A DNA stretch of 64,000 bases from Hennigella sp049177145. GTDB taxonomy: Bacteria; Bacillota_I; Bacilli_A; Mycoplasmatales; Mycoplasmoidaceae. Shown here piece after piece: positions 31,810 to 41,889 of the stretch (positions are counted from its first letter, which is position 1; every line of letters begins with the position of its first letter). The stretch covers positions 248,001 through 312,000 of the forward strand of contig CP185406.1 of the NCBI GenBank assembly GCA_049177145.1, given 5' to 3'. The notes below the pieces were generated by a model. That model had not been told where the DNA came from and did no database searches. It saw nothing but the letters and a program-made list of their open reading frames with translations. Made by a program: the position numbers and the translations under genes.

Positions 31810-32844
31810 ATGAAAACACAAGTAATTTGTACTATCGGGCCAAGTTGTAACAACCCACAAATGATGAAGAAAATGGCTGATGTTGGTATGAAATGTGCCA
31901 GAATCAACCTATCACATGGAGATTTTAGCTTCTACAAAAAAGTAGCTGATAATCTAAAGAAAGTAAAAGGTTATAAGATTCCTCTTATGACTGATACTAA
32001 AGGACCAGAAATTAGAGTGTGTGAATTAAAAAAACCATTACTAATTAAATCTGGTGCTACTGTAACTATCTTAACAAAGTGTTTCAAGACACCAAACAAA
32101 CCAAACACATTCTGTGTTTATGATTCAACTAAGAAATACAATATGGCAAAAGACCTTAAGAAAGGTTATAGAATTGCTGTAGATGATGGTAAATTGTATC
32201 TTAAGACAATTGCTGTTGATGTTAACAAAGGTGTAATCACTGCTAAAGCAATGAATACTCACACATTATTAACAAATAAGAGAATTAACTTACCAGACTC
32301 TTCTTACTCAATGCCATTCTTGTCACAAAGAGACATTCAAAACATGAAAGAATCTGTTCAAATCGGAGCTAAATACATTGCTTTAAGTTTCGTATGTAAT
32401 GTTAAAAACATTAAAGATGCTAGAAAAGTAATTGTTAAAGCCGGTGGTAAGAACGTTAAAGTTTACTCTAAGATTGAAACTCAAGATGCCCTAAACAACT
32501 TAGATTCAATTGTTAAAGAAGCTGATGGTATTCTAGTAGCTAGAGGTGACTTGGCACTTGAAACTCCATACTATGAAGTTCCATACTGAGAAACTGAAAT
32601 TATTAAAAAATGTAAAAAATACCACAAACCTGTAGTTGTTTGTACACAAATGCTAGACTCTCTAGAAAGAAATGTACATCCAACAAGAGCAGAAGTAACT
32701 GATGTTTACTATGCTGCATCTATGGGTGCTGATGGTACATTACTATCTGGTGAAACAGCAAGTGGTTGCGATCCAGTTAACGCAGTTAGAACAATGCAAG
32801 CAATCATTGATGCTGCAACAAAAAGACCAATAACTAAAAAATAA
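31810..32844 (+). CDS. pyk: Pyruvate kinase lacking the C-terminal domain
   Basis: 344 residues against about 470 in most bacteria. The A and B domains are intact: TIGPSCNN, INLSHGDF, MTDTKGPEIR, catalytic lysine in VYSKIETQDA, the metal site GILVARGDLALE, and CTQMLDSLERNVHPTRAEVTDV, ending just after SGETASGCDPVNAVRTM. The whole C-terminal domain, which holds the allosteric site and one subunit interface, is absent. efp starts 15 nt after the stop, so this is not a frameshift visible here. Ribosome site GGAG at 31800. Activity is expected, allosteric control not. Confidence 0.92.
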
Positions 32845-32859
32845 TTAGGAGAAAACCCA

Positions 32860-33429
32860 ATGGCAGAAATCGTACACGCCAAAGATTTAAGACCTGGTAA
32901 CACTTTCTTAAACGGCGGCAATTTATATGAAGTAATTGAAAATTACTTTAACAAAACAGCAATGCGTGAAGGCATTGTTAAATGTAAAGTTAGGAACTTA
33001 AGAACTGGTTCTATCACTATTGATGTATTAACTGGTGGAAAGTTTGAAAAAGTTTTAGTTGAAAATGTAAAGATGAGTTTTAGCTACGTAGATGGCTCAA
33101 ACTACGTTTTCATGGACAACACAACTTTTGAAACAGTTGAAATTCCTGAAGCTAGAATCCAATCAATGAAGAACTTCTTAATTGAAGGAATTGAAGTTTC
33201 TATCTTAAAGTATGGTGAAGAAATTCTTGGTATTAGACTGCCAGACCAAATCACCTGTGATTTAATTGATTGTGAAGAAGCTGTTCAAGGTAATACAGTT
33301 AAAGCAATCATGAAGAAAGCTCATATCTCAACTGGACTAGAAGTCCAAGTTCCTCAATTTGTTAAACCAACTGATAGAATTATTATTCGTACATCAGACG
33401 GTACTTATGTAGGAAGAGAAACTAAATAA
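32860..33429 (+). CDS. efp: Elongation factor P
   Basis: 189 residues, three-domain EF-P that relieves ribosome stalling at proline runs. Opens AEIVHAKDLRPGNTF. The loop that in most bacteria reads PGKG, with the modified lysine or arginine, is replaced by NKTAMREG before IVKCKVRNLRTG, so standard lysylation cannot occur at that site. Similar loops occur, as I recall, in M. genitalium-group EF-P. C-terminal GLEVQVPQFVKPTDRIIIRTSDGTY is canonical. Shine-Dalgarno AGGAG; overlaps the next gene by 1 nt. Confidence 0.95.
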   Translation: MAEIVHAKDLRPGNTFLNGGNLYEVIENYFNKTAMREGIVKCKVRNLRTGSITIDVLTGGKFEKVLVENVKMSFSYVDGSNYVFMDNTTFETVEIPEARIQSMKNFLIEGIEVSILKYGEEILGIRLPDQITCDLIDCEEAVQGNTVKAIMKKAHISTGLEVQVPQFVKPTDRIIIRTSDGTYVGRETK

Positions 33430-33743
33430 TGAATAACACTACACAAATTAAAAACTTTGATATTGAAAATGGTTTAGGAAAAATTTCATTTAGTCCTGAA
33501 CTAATTACTAATATCATTAAAAAAGTTTTGAGCTCGTTTAATGGTTATGAGTATGTTTCACATACTATTGAAACGGTTCATAGCAATTATTATGAAGTGT
33601 CTATTCATATCAAAGCTCCAAATGGTCGTTTAAACTTTAAAGAACTTGATCGTTTACAAAAAGAAATGCTTATTGTTATGAAACAATCATTAAGCTTGAC
33701 TTGTGTAGTTGTAATTAACGTTGACAATGGAAAACAAAACTAA
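33429..33743 (+). CDS. Asp23/Gls24-like protein
   Basis: 104 residues. Sequence and position point to the Asp23/Gls24 (YqhY) family: a short alpha/beta protein with GKISFSPELITNIIKKVL near the start and SLTCVVVINVDNG at the end. In Bacillus yqhY stands between the accBC/efp region and nusB, and here it sits exactly between efp and nusB, supporting the call. YqhY is linked to lipid metabolism control in Bacillus; whether that holds here is unknown. Overlaps nusB by 17 nt. Confidence 0.7.
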   Translation: MNNTTQIKNFDIENGLGKISFSPELITNIIKKVLSSFNGYEYVSHTIETVHSNYYEVSIHIKAPNGRLNFKELDRLQKEMLIVMKQSLSLTCVVVINVDNGKQN

Positions 33744-34125
33744 ATGACAACAAAGAGTAGATACTACTCAATATCTTTATTCTAGTTTAATTAAAAACCT
33801 AAAAGGTGATGAACTTAAACAAGATTTTTCCAATGCAGAGAGTTATCAATTTAATGATGATCAATTTTCTGTGCTTGAATATTATTGTCAACATCAAGAT
33901 GAAATAGTAAAACTATTTAGTGATAATCTTGGCAAAGATTGAACATGAGAAAGAATTGCTCCAATGGCACAAGCAATTATGATTATGTGTTATTGTGAAG
34001 TAAAAGCAATTAACACGCCTATAGCTGTAGCTATTGATCAAGCTTTAGTTACTGCTGAAAAGTATGGTCAACTTGAAAATAAAAAATTCATCAATGCCAT
34101 TCTTGATAAAGTATTAAAAAAGTAG
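33727..34125 (+). CDS. nusB: Transcription antitermination factor NusB
   Basis: 132 residues, helical, family-typical length. KTKWQQRVDTTQYLYSSL at the start and the C-terminal helix-rich part (MAQAIMIMCYCEVKAINTPIAVAIDQAL then EKYGQ) match NusB, which with NusE binds boxA RNA during rRNA transcription. Similarity is moderate; the efp-yqhY-nusB order strengthens it. Four TGA codons are read as Trp. The stop codon lies within the terminator hairpin. Confidence 0.8.
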
Positions 34126-34146
34126 ACAAAGTCTACTTTTTATTTT
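34116..34146. terminator. Bidirectional terminator between nusB and rarA
   Basis: AAAAGTAGAC-AAA-GTCTACTTTT; the stop codons of both convergent genes are inside it. Confidence 0.88.
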
Positions 34147-35377
34147 GTTTCTTTATTTGTTCCAAGTAAGCATTTAATCTAAGTTCGCTTGGGTTATCTG
34201 CTTTTTTGTAATACTTTGTGCCTTTTAATTGTTTAGGTAAGTATTCTTGTTCAACTCAATGGTTAGGATAGTTGTGTGGATAGATATATCCAACATTACC
34301 TAATTTAACATGTGACTTGTAATTATTGTCTTTAACATGCTTAGGTATTTCATAACACTTACCATTTTGAACATCTTCAAACGCTTGGCCAAAGGCCATG
34401 TATGCAGAATTTGATTTAGGGCTTAAACACATTTCTACAACTGTATCTGCTAGAATTTGATAACATTCAGGAATACCAACACGATCAACTGCTTGTGCTG
34501 CTGTTACAACTCTAGCACATAAAGGAGCGTTAGCTAAACCTATGTCTTCATATGCGCAAGCAACCATTCTTCTTGTAATGCTTGTTAAATCTCCAGTTGT
34601 TAATAGTCTTGCTAAATAATATAAACCTGCATCAGGATCTGATCCTCTAATAGATTTATGAAATGCTGAAAGCATATCATAATATTCATCACCATAGCTA
34701 CTACCTAATACTGTTGGTGATAATAGAATCTTTTCTAATAACTTGTTATCAACTTTATCATTCTTATAGAATTTAACAATGTTATCAATTACATTGATAG
34801 CTGATCTAACATCACCATTACAATGATAAGCAATAGTCTTTAATGCTGAATCAGTAATCTTAGCATTGATTCTTTTCTCTTTATTTATTTTCTTTAGTCA
34901 TAAATAAAGTTCATCTGGCCTAATCAATTCTAATCTAGCAATGTTACATCTACTTCTAATTGCAGGGTTGATAGAAAAGAATGGGTTTTCAGTTGTACAT
35001 GCAAACATTGTTACTGTACCATCTTCTAGATAGGGAAGCAAGATATCTTGCTTATCTTTATTAAGACGGTGAATTTCTTCCACAATAATAATGTAAGGGG
35101 TTGTTGAAACTTTAGCTAATTGAATTATCTGAGTTAAAGATTCCTTTTTATCAGTAGCAGCATTGAACATTGCATAAGGCAATTTCATATCTTTACATAA
35201 TGCCGTAGCTAAAGTCGTCTTGCCAATTCCAGGATATCCATAAAAAATAATATTAATAGGCTTACCGCTTTTAACCATTCTGGTTAAAAGACAGTTGGGT
35301 CCTACTAAATGTTTTTGTCCTATTACATCATCTAATGTTTTAGGTCTTAATTCAAAAGCTAATGGTTGTTTATTCAT
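34133..35377 (-). CDS. rarA: Replication-associated recombination ATPase RarA (MgsA)
   Basis: 414 residues. AAA+ ATPase of the clamp-loader type acting at stalled replication forks. Begins MNKQPLAFELRPKTLDDVIGQ; Walker A GYPGIGKT at residues 47-54; Walker B region IIIVEEIHRLNKDKQD, where the usual DE is EE; sensor motif FACTTENPFFSINPAIRSR. The C-terminal half contains the MgsA tetramerisation region (RGSDPDAGLYYLARLL, MVACAYEDIGLA). Starts 2 nt after the nfo stop, in operon with dnaX and nfo. Confidence 0.94.
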
Positions 35378-35379
35378 AA

Positions 35380-36213
35380 TTATTTTCCTAACAACATATG
35401 TATTTCTTTTTTATAGATTGGACCATCAATAGTCCATGGTGTTTCTAAGATTTTACAAATCTTAGAAACAAGTGGATAGTTAACTCATTCTTTTAAAGTC
35501 TTTAATCCAATCTTTCCTTCGCCAATATTTGCATGGCGGTCTTTGTGAGCGCCTTTTTCATTTAGTGAATCATTTATGTGAATTACCTTTAGGTACTTTA
35601 AACCAATAATGTCATCAAAGATCTTTAAAGTAGCAGATGGGTCTTTAATGTCATAACCACTATCTGAGATGTGGCAAGTATCTAAACAAACACCCACCAA
35701 ATTTTTGTTTTCTACTTGCTTAATGATCTCTTTAAGTTCTTCGAACTTAGAGCCAATCTCATTGCCTTTTCCGGCCATGGTTTCTAAGCAAATAATGACA
35801 TGATTGTTCTTCTTATTAACAAAGTTAATAGCTTCAGCAATATATTTACATCCTAATGCTTTATCCGGATTACTTCCTGGATGTAAAACTAAATACCTTG
35901 CACCTATTTGGTTAACTCTATCTACCTCTTGTGCTAAGAATACCTTAGCAAAGTGACGTTTCTTTTCTTCAGAGTTAGCACAGTTAATAATGTAAGGGGA
36001 GTGAACAATCACGTCTTCAATTGGAATGTGTTTTTCTTTTAATGCTTGGTGAAATTCTTTAACCTTAAGCTTAGAAATGGGCTGTCTGGCGATTGATTGG
36101 GGCGAACCAGTATAAATCATAAAACAGTTGGCATCTTGGCTTGTAGCCATATCTAAAGAGCCTAATAGATAGTCTGGAGCAGACATGCTAACATGACAAC
36201 CTAACTTATTCAT
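35380..36213 (-). CDS. nfo: Endonuclease IV
   Basis: 277 residues. AP endonuclease cutting 5' of abasic sites with three zinc ions in a TIM barrel. Opens GCHVSM; zinc ligands are visible in VHSPYIINCAN, LVLHPGS, CLETMAGKGNEIG, GVCLDTCHISDSGYDI and VIHINDSLNEKGAHKDRHANIGEG. Overlaps dnaX by one base (TAATG). Grouped with dnaX and rarA in a repair/replication operon. Confidence 0.97.
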
Positions 36214-37952
36214 TACTTTTTGTCCTTATCATCTAATTTACTATATATAGTGTTCCAAGCTATTTGTTCTATAGAACCACCTTTATTTAAGATTTCTCTC
36301 AAGACATCTAAATCTAAAAGAGGTGTATGATTCTTCTTTGCTTCAAGCATTTCATTTTTAAATGAATTAATTTGTTGTTTAGTGAAACCTACAACAAATT
36401 TTGGATTTCTAAAGATTTTGCAACATGATAAGATGAAATCTTTCTTCTTACTTGCTTTATTAAATAAAGTAGCATCCATTTGATCATCAAACACTAAAAC
36501 AATTCCGTTTTGACTAGCACAAATGACTTGGCTTGCTCTTTGAGCATGAGAGAAAGGTTTCTCATCTAATTTACCAGACTTAATCTTATTAAGGATATCT
36601 TTAGCTTGAATTTCAGCTTCTTTACTTCTGTTAGAGAAGATAGACAATAGGATATCCTTTTCACTAGGCATAGTCAAATCTTTAACTCTATTTAGAGTTG
36701 GAGCTGGTTCTTGTTTCTTTTCTTTCTTAGGTTCTTTCTTTGGTGTTTTTACTTCTACATCAGAGAAAACAAACATTTGGTCATCATCTTTAGTTTGAAC
36801 TACTTCTTGCTTTACAACCTTTGGTTGTACTTTATGTTGTGGTTTAGTTTCACTCACGTGTGTATTTGACACTCCGTCAAATACAGCAAGAGATTTAATG
36901 ATAGCATGATCAATAATTACATGGACATCTGTTGGGGTTGATACTTTAAAGTATGTCTCTTGTCAAATGTCTAATAGTTTAACTAATTTATCAATGTCAT
37001 CAATAGCTACGCTGGTTACTAAGTTTTCATTTGTCTTAGTTAATAACTTATAGTTATTTGTTTTAGCATAAATTAATTTATCAGTCAAAATTGAAACTAA
37101 TAAATTAGCAAAGTTCATAAAGTTAATTCCCGATTGGAAATAACTATTTATCTTAGTAAAGATGTCTTGACTATTTTGGGTTGTTAATAGATTAATGAAG
37201 TCAACCATTTCTTTAGGACTTAATAATCCATATACTTTATAAATGTCTTGAACATTGATGGTGTTATCACCATATGTTGCTGTTTGTTCAAGAATGCTTA
37301 AAGCATCTCTAGCAGAACCATCTGCTATATCAGCAATAATCTTTAAAGCATCTAAATCACATTTAATGTTTTCTGCTTTGCAGACTTTAGTTAACATCTT
37401 AACCATGTCACTATGTAAGATTTTGTTAAATCTAAAACATTGACATCTTGATAAGATGGTGCCTGGAATCTTGTGCATTTCTGTTGTAGCAAAAATAAAT
37501 ACAACATGCTTTGGCGGTTCTTCAACTAACTTCAATAAAGCATTTCATGCTTGTGTTGTTAACATGTGTGCTTCATCAATAATATAAACTTTCTTATTTA
37601 GTTTTGCTGGCAAGAACATTGCAGCATCATTAATTTGTCTTACTTCGTCAACACCATTATTGCTTGCACCATCTAATTCAACAACATCAATAATTTGGTT
37701 GTTAGTAAAGTCTTTGCAGACTTCACATTGACCACAGACATCACCGTCTTTATTATGTAAACAGTTGATGGCGTTAGCATAAATTTTAGCTATAGATGTT
37801 TTACCTGTACCTTTGGTACCAGCAAAAACATAAGCATTAGCTACTTGGTTGTTTTTAATTGAATTTTTTAAAATTTTAACTATATATTCTTGACCGATAA
37901 CATCAGCAAAAGTTTTAGGTCGATATTTACGGTATAAAGACAAATAATTCAT
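36213..37952 (-). CDS. dnaX: DNA polymerase III subunit gamma/tau
   Basis: 579 residues. Clamp-loader ATPase: YRKYRPKTFADVIGQ at the start, Walker A GTKGTGKTS (45-53), four zinc cysteines (64, 73, 76, 79), Walker B VYIIDEAHML, and sensor ATTEMHKIPGTILSRCQ. After domain III (about residue 350) comes a long lysine/glutamine-rich linker (about 365-430) and a C-terminal domain that could bind polymerase, so it is tau-like. No slippery A-run frameshift site noticed. First gene of the dnaX-nfo-rarA operon. Confidence 0.95.
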
Positions 37953-37957
37953 AGTAG

Positions 37958-37987
37958 TAATATTATATAAATATTTATATAATATTA
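37958..37987. promoter_or_regulatory. Perfect 30-bp palindrome forming a divergent promoter
   Basis: The whole 30 bp equals its own reverse complement and contains one TATAAT per strand (minus 37967-37962, plus 37978-37983). dnaX starts 9 nt from its -10 and the MBL gene 10 nt from its own, so leaders of only about 3 nt are predicted. Confidence 0.6.
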
Positions 37988-37993
37988 AACATT

Positions 37994-38641
37994 ATGAGCA
38001 AAACAATAATCGCACCTAATTTAACTGTCATAACTTCACAATATATGGACAATAATTCCTATATTATTTTTAATAAAAATGAGGCAATTGTTATTGATCC
38101 AAGTTTCTCTGGACAAGAAATAACTGAGGCTATTCCTAAAGGAATAAATGTAGTTGCAATCTTATTAACTCATGCTCACTTTGATCACTGTTTTGATGTT
38201 GCTACTATATTAAATAAATGAAATTGTGCTGTTTACATTCATGAAGCAGATAAGGATACTTATTCTAAGTATCGTTATGATGAATTAGTTAATATGAGAG
38301 TCAAAGACTTTTCTAAGAATATTAAATGATTTAATGAAAGTAAATTAAATATTGGTGGATTTAAAATAGATGTGTTACATACACCCGGTCATTCTGCTGG
38401 ATCTGTAACATACAAATATAATGGATGAATCTTTGTTGGTGATACATTATTCTACAATAGTTATGGAAGAACAGATTTAGGTAACTCAAATCCTTTGGAT
38501 TTGACAAAGTCACTTGCTTCATTATGAAACAAGTTAAAAGATAATGATTTAATCCTACCTGGTCATAATCGTTGAGGAACCTTTAAAGATGTTAAAAGAG
38601 ATAACTATATGGCTCAAGATCTAATAAAAAATAGGCATTAA
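37994..38641 (+). CDS. MBL-fold metallohydrolase (glyoxalase II-like)
   Basis: 215 residues. Zinc motif THAHFDH (residues 59-65), further ligands in TPGHSAGS, VGDTLFYNSYGRTDLG and LPGHNRWGT. Resembles hydroxyacylglutathione hydrolase-like proteins, but lacks their C-terminal substrate-binding domain, and mycoplasmas do not make glutathione; the substrate is probably another thioester. Contains five TGA(Trp) codons. The stop codon lies inside its terminator hairpin. Confidence 0.88.
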
Positions 38642-38652
38642 GCCTATTTTTA
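38626..38652 (+). terminator. Terminator, copy 1 of a 23-bp direct repeat
   Basis: AATAGGC-ATTAA-GCCTATT flanked by A- and T-runs. The 23 bases 38629-38651 recur exactly at 40030-40052, on the other side of the lipoprotein gene. Confidence 0.85.
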
Positions 38653-38679
38653 ATTGCATCTAAACTTAAAAAATAAGTA

Positions 38680-38685
38680 TATAAT
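38680..38685 (+). promoter_or_regulatory. -10 element of lipoprotein gene
   Basis: TATAAT, followed by GAGGAAA (ribosome site) and the ATG at 38703. Confidence 0.5.
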
Positions 38686-38702
38686 GTGGCCGAGGAAATA
38701 GT

Positions 38703-40031
38703 ATGAAAATAAATAGTAAAATTTTGATTCCGATAGTTTGTGTATCATTTGCACCAACATGTATAACACCTTTTGTTGTAGGATGTAGTGAACATTATGA
38801 GACTAAGGATTGAATTGATGATTCTAATGTTCAACTAATACATGATTATTCTGATGTAAAAGATGAAGAAACAAACCATTGATCAACCATTATAGAAATG
38901 CCTGGTTTTACTTATAAAGGGACAGAAAAAACATTTGATGAATTTATAGAACAAGCAAGAGTTACAAAAATAACAATTTTTGATCCTGATGGGAATTTGC
39001 TTCACTACGCAGCTGATGGAACTTTATACAAAACAAATTTAGATAATGAGTTTGGTATTAAATTTACAATTCATGATAATGGTAGCTTAAAAGCCTATAC
39101 TGTAGGAAGTTATGACGAACATAAATATGTAATTTCTGAATTACAAATAAAAATTGGTAATACATATATTTACAAGAAAAATAACGAATTAAATTTTTGT
39201 ATTTATAACACACATTTTATGTCACGAACCGAAGGTTTTACCTTTAGATTTCCTAATCAACAGCACCAATTTAGAATAGAAGGTTATGAATATTTGCATT
39301 ATTCTCATGAATATACAAAAATTGAAGCTGCAATGTTTGAATGGGATGGAAGCAAATATGTGGAAATAGACAAAAGCGAAACAGATGTTGCTGTTTTCTC
39401 ATATTATGAGGCACAACATCAAATACAAATTTCATTCAATCCTAGTGTAGCGGTTTGACCTTTCGATTTTTTTATTGGATTTTATGGTGTAAAAAAAGAT
39501 GGATCTAAGGAATTAATCGATCCAATTGATCAAAACGTTAAATATCGAATCATTAATGAAGAGCAGAAAAAAAAGATTGGTTTTACTTCCGAACACCCGC
39601 CAATAATTTATGGTGGATTTTTATATAAAGATTGATACCATGATCCATATGGTTTAACAAAATATTATTTTGATTTAAATGAAGCCGATGGTGATTGAAA
39701 CTATAATGAACGTGAAGTTCCTTATATCACATTTGCAATGTATTCAGTTGATATGAGTTTTCATACAAACTTTAGCAAAGTTAAATTTGAACTATATAGC
39801 GGAACAACACCACAAGAAGAACTTCAGGAAACAACTGACTATACTTGGTACCATGATGAATGGTTAAGTGAGGTTCGTTTTACTCCTGTTGGAAAACAAA
39901 AAATCCTTGATGGTATAACAAATAATTTAACCCTTGTTGCATCTGATTTTAGGCTTGAAAAGATTCATTATTCTAAACCGTGAGGACATTGTTCACCATT
40001 TTTCCGTGGAGTAACAAAATTAAATTCATAA
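38703..40031 (+). CDS. Surface lipoprotein of unknown function
   Basis: 442 residues with a signal peptide and lipobox (FVVGCS, Cys29). The mature part is aromatic-rich (many Tyr, Phe and TGA-encoded Trp) and beta-strand-like, with no repeats found. The start ATG has a proper Shine-Dalgarno (GAGGAAA), unlike the leaderless lipoprotein genes in this window. It is unrelated in sequence to the repeat lipoproteins. The gene is flanked by identical 23-bp terminator repeats, suggesting it sits there as a cassette. Ends convergently with the ATP synthase operon. Confidence 0.8.
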
Positions 40032-40058
40032 ATAGGCATTAAGCCTATTTTTTTTGTT
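40028..40058. terminator. Terminator, copy 2 of the direct repeat
   Basis: AATAGGC-ATTAA-GCCTATT followed by T8; serves the lipoprotein gene and overlaps the 3' end of atpC on the other strand. Confidence 0.85.
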
Positions 40059-40449
40059 TTGCTTTAGCACTAACTAATTTCATATAAGAGTTCAAAGCAT
40101 GGACTGCACGATCAGAAAGTTGAACCTTTTTACTTTCTTCGGCAATTCTTTCTGAGATTGCCTGTAAGGCATTTTCATTAATACCTTTATCAAATTCAAA
40201 GAAATCAGATAAGATTACTAACTTGTTTTCTTTAAATGTGTACATTCCATAATTAACTAAAGCAGTTTGTCTTTCACCATTGGTTGAAGTGATATACATA
40301 TATCCTGGAACTAAGGCGCCAACAATTTTAGCATGTTCAGGCAAAATACCAACATAGCCATTGGCTGTTGGCATTGTCACACTAGCGACTTGTTTGTCTA
40401 TACACACCTTATTAGGTGTAGATATTTGTAATCTAAATTCTTTAGCCAT
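40045..40449 (-). CDS. atpC: ATP synthase epsilon subunit
   Basis: 134 residues; last gene of the ATP synthase operon. N-terminal beta-sandwich with FRLQISTPNKVCIDKQVASVTMP and GYVGILPEHA, the classic epsilon pattern, followed by a short helical C-terminus. It couples rotation of the c-ring to F1 and can inhibit ATP hydrolysis. Two bases separate it from atpD. Confidence 0.94.
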   Translation of the reverse strand: MAKEFRLQISTPNKVCIDKQVASVTMPTANGYVGILPEHAKIVGALVPGYMYITSTNGERQTALVNYGMYTFKENKLVILSDFFEFDKGINENALQAISERIAEESKKVQLSDRAVHALNSYMKLVSAKAKQKK

Positions 40450-40451
40450 GA

Positions 40452-41879
40452 TTATTTAGTTTTTAATTTATTAGCTACCTTTTGTTTAACTTCTTCTAAT
40501 GTACCAACATTGTAGAAGTAAACTTCTGGAATGTTGTCACATTTACCTTCAACTATTTCTTTAAAGCCAGCAATAGTATCAGCAATCTTTACATATTTTC
40601 CTGGATAACCAGAGAACTTTTCAGCAACTGCAAAAGGTTGAGATAAGAAGTTTCTTATCTTTCTTGCTCTAGCTACTAATAATTTATCTTCATCAGATAA
40701 TTCATCAACACCTAGAATAGCAATAATATCTTGTAGTTCGTTAAACTTTTGTAAGATTGCTTGAACATCTCTTGCTACCTTATAGTGTTCAATACCAACA
40801 ATCTTAGGATCTAGCAATCTTGAAGAAGATTCTAGAGGGTTAACAGCTGGATAGATACCCAATGATGCAATCTTTCTATCTAGAACGATCTTAGCATCAA
40901 GGTGAGCAAATGTTGTAGCGGGAGCTGGGTCAGTTAAGTCATCAGCAGGAACATAAACTGCTTGAACTGAAGTAATTGATCCGTTCTTTGTAGAAGCAAT
41001 TCTTTCTTGTAGTTGCCCCATTTCATAACTTAATGTAGGTTGGTAACCAGCAGCGGAAGGCATACGGCCTAACAATGCTGATACTTCAGAACCGGCTTGT
41101 GTAAATCTGAAAATGTTATCAATGAACAATAGAACATCTTGATGTTCTTTATCTCTAAAGTATTCTGCCATTGTTAATCCAGATAGAGCAACTCTCATTC
41201 TGGCACCAGGCGGTTCATTCATTTGACCAAACACTAAAGCAGTATTGTTAATAACTTTGGATGCCATCATTTCATGATAAAGGTCATTACCTTCTCTTGT
41301 TCTTTCACCAACACCAGCAAAGACGGATAGACCACCATGTCCTGTGGCAATGTTGTGAATTAATTCTTGTACTAGTACAGTCTTACCTACACCAGCACCA
41401 CCAAATAATCCAATCTTACCACCTTTAACATAAGGTACTAGTAAGTCAATTACTTTAATTCCTGTTTCAAAGATTTCTTCAGAAGCAATTTGATCTTGGA
41501 AACTTGGAGCAGGTTTGTGAATAGATTCTCTAGGTGTTCCTTGAGGAACATCTTCTTTACCATCAATAGGTTGACCAATAACATTGAACATTCTTCCAAG
41601 TACTGCTTTACCTACTGGGACTGTAATAGGAGAGTTAGTATTGATTACTTCCATATTACGTTTTAGTCCACCAGTATCTCCCATAGAGATACATCTAACA
41701 ATATCATCACCAATTACTTGAGCAACTTCAAGCACTAATTTGTTATCACCATTTTGAATAGTTAGAGCATCGTTGATGTTTGGTAAATTTTCATGACCAA
41801 AAATAACATCAACTACTGGTCCCATTACTTCGTAAATGTGACCAATATTTTTATTTTCTTGTTTTACTTCGTTTTCCAT
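40452..41879 (-). CDS. atpD: ATP synthase beta subunit
   Basis: 475 residues; catalytic subunit of F1. Walker A GGAGVGKT, GVGERTREGNDLYHEM, Walker B LLFIDNIFRFTQAGSEVSALLGRMPSA, and ALSGLTMAEYFRD. The start was placed at the ATG at 41879 (MENEVKQ), preceded by AAAGGAG at 6 nt; an in-frame ATG 14 codons upstream lies inside atpG and lacks such a site. A short hydrophilic extension precedes IYEVMGPVVDV. Confidence 0.98.
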   Translation of the reverse strand: MENEVKQENKNIGHIYEVMGPVVDVIFGHENLPNINDALTIQNGDNKLVLEVAQVIGDDIVRCISMGDTGGLKRNMEVINTNSPITVPVGKAVLGRMFNVIGQPIDGKEDVPQGTPRESIHKPAPSFQDQIASEEIFETGIKVIDLLVPYVKGGKIGLFGGAGVGKTVLVQELIHNIATGHGGLSVFAGVGERTREGNDLYHEMMASKVINNTALVFGQMNEPPGARMRVALSGLTMAEYFRDKEHQDVLLFIDNIFRFTQAGSEVSALLGRMPSAAGYQPTLSYEMGQLQERIASTKNGSITSVQAVYVPADDLTDPAPATTFAHLDAKIVLDRKIASLGIYPAVNPLESSSRLLDPKIVGIEHYKVARDVQAILQKFNELQDIIAILGVDELSDEDKLLVARARKIRNFLSQPFAVAEKFSGYPGKYVKIADTIAGFKEIVEGKCDNIPEVYFYNVGTLEEVKQKVANKLKTK

Positions 41880-41889
41880 ATTTGCTCCT

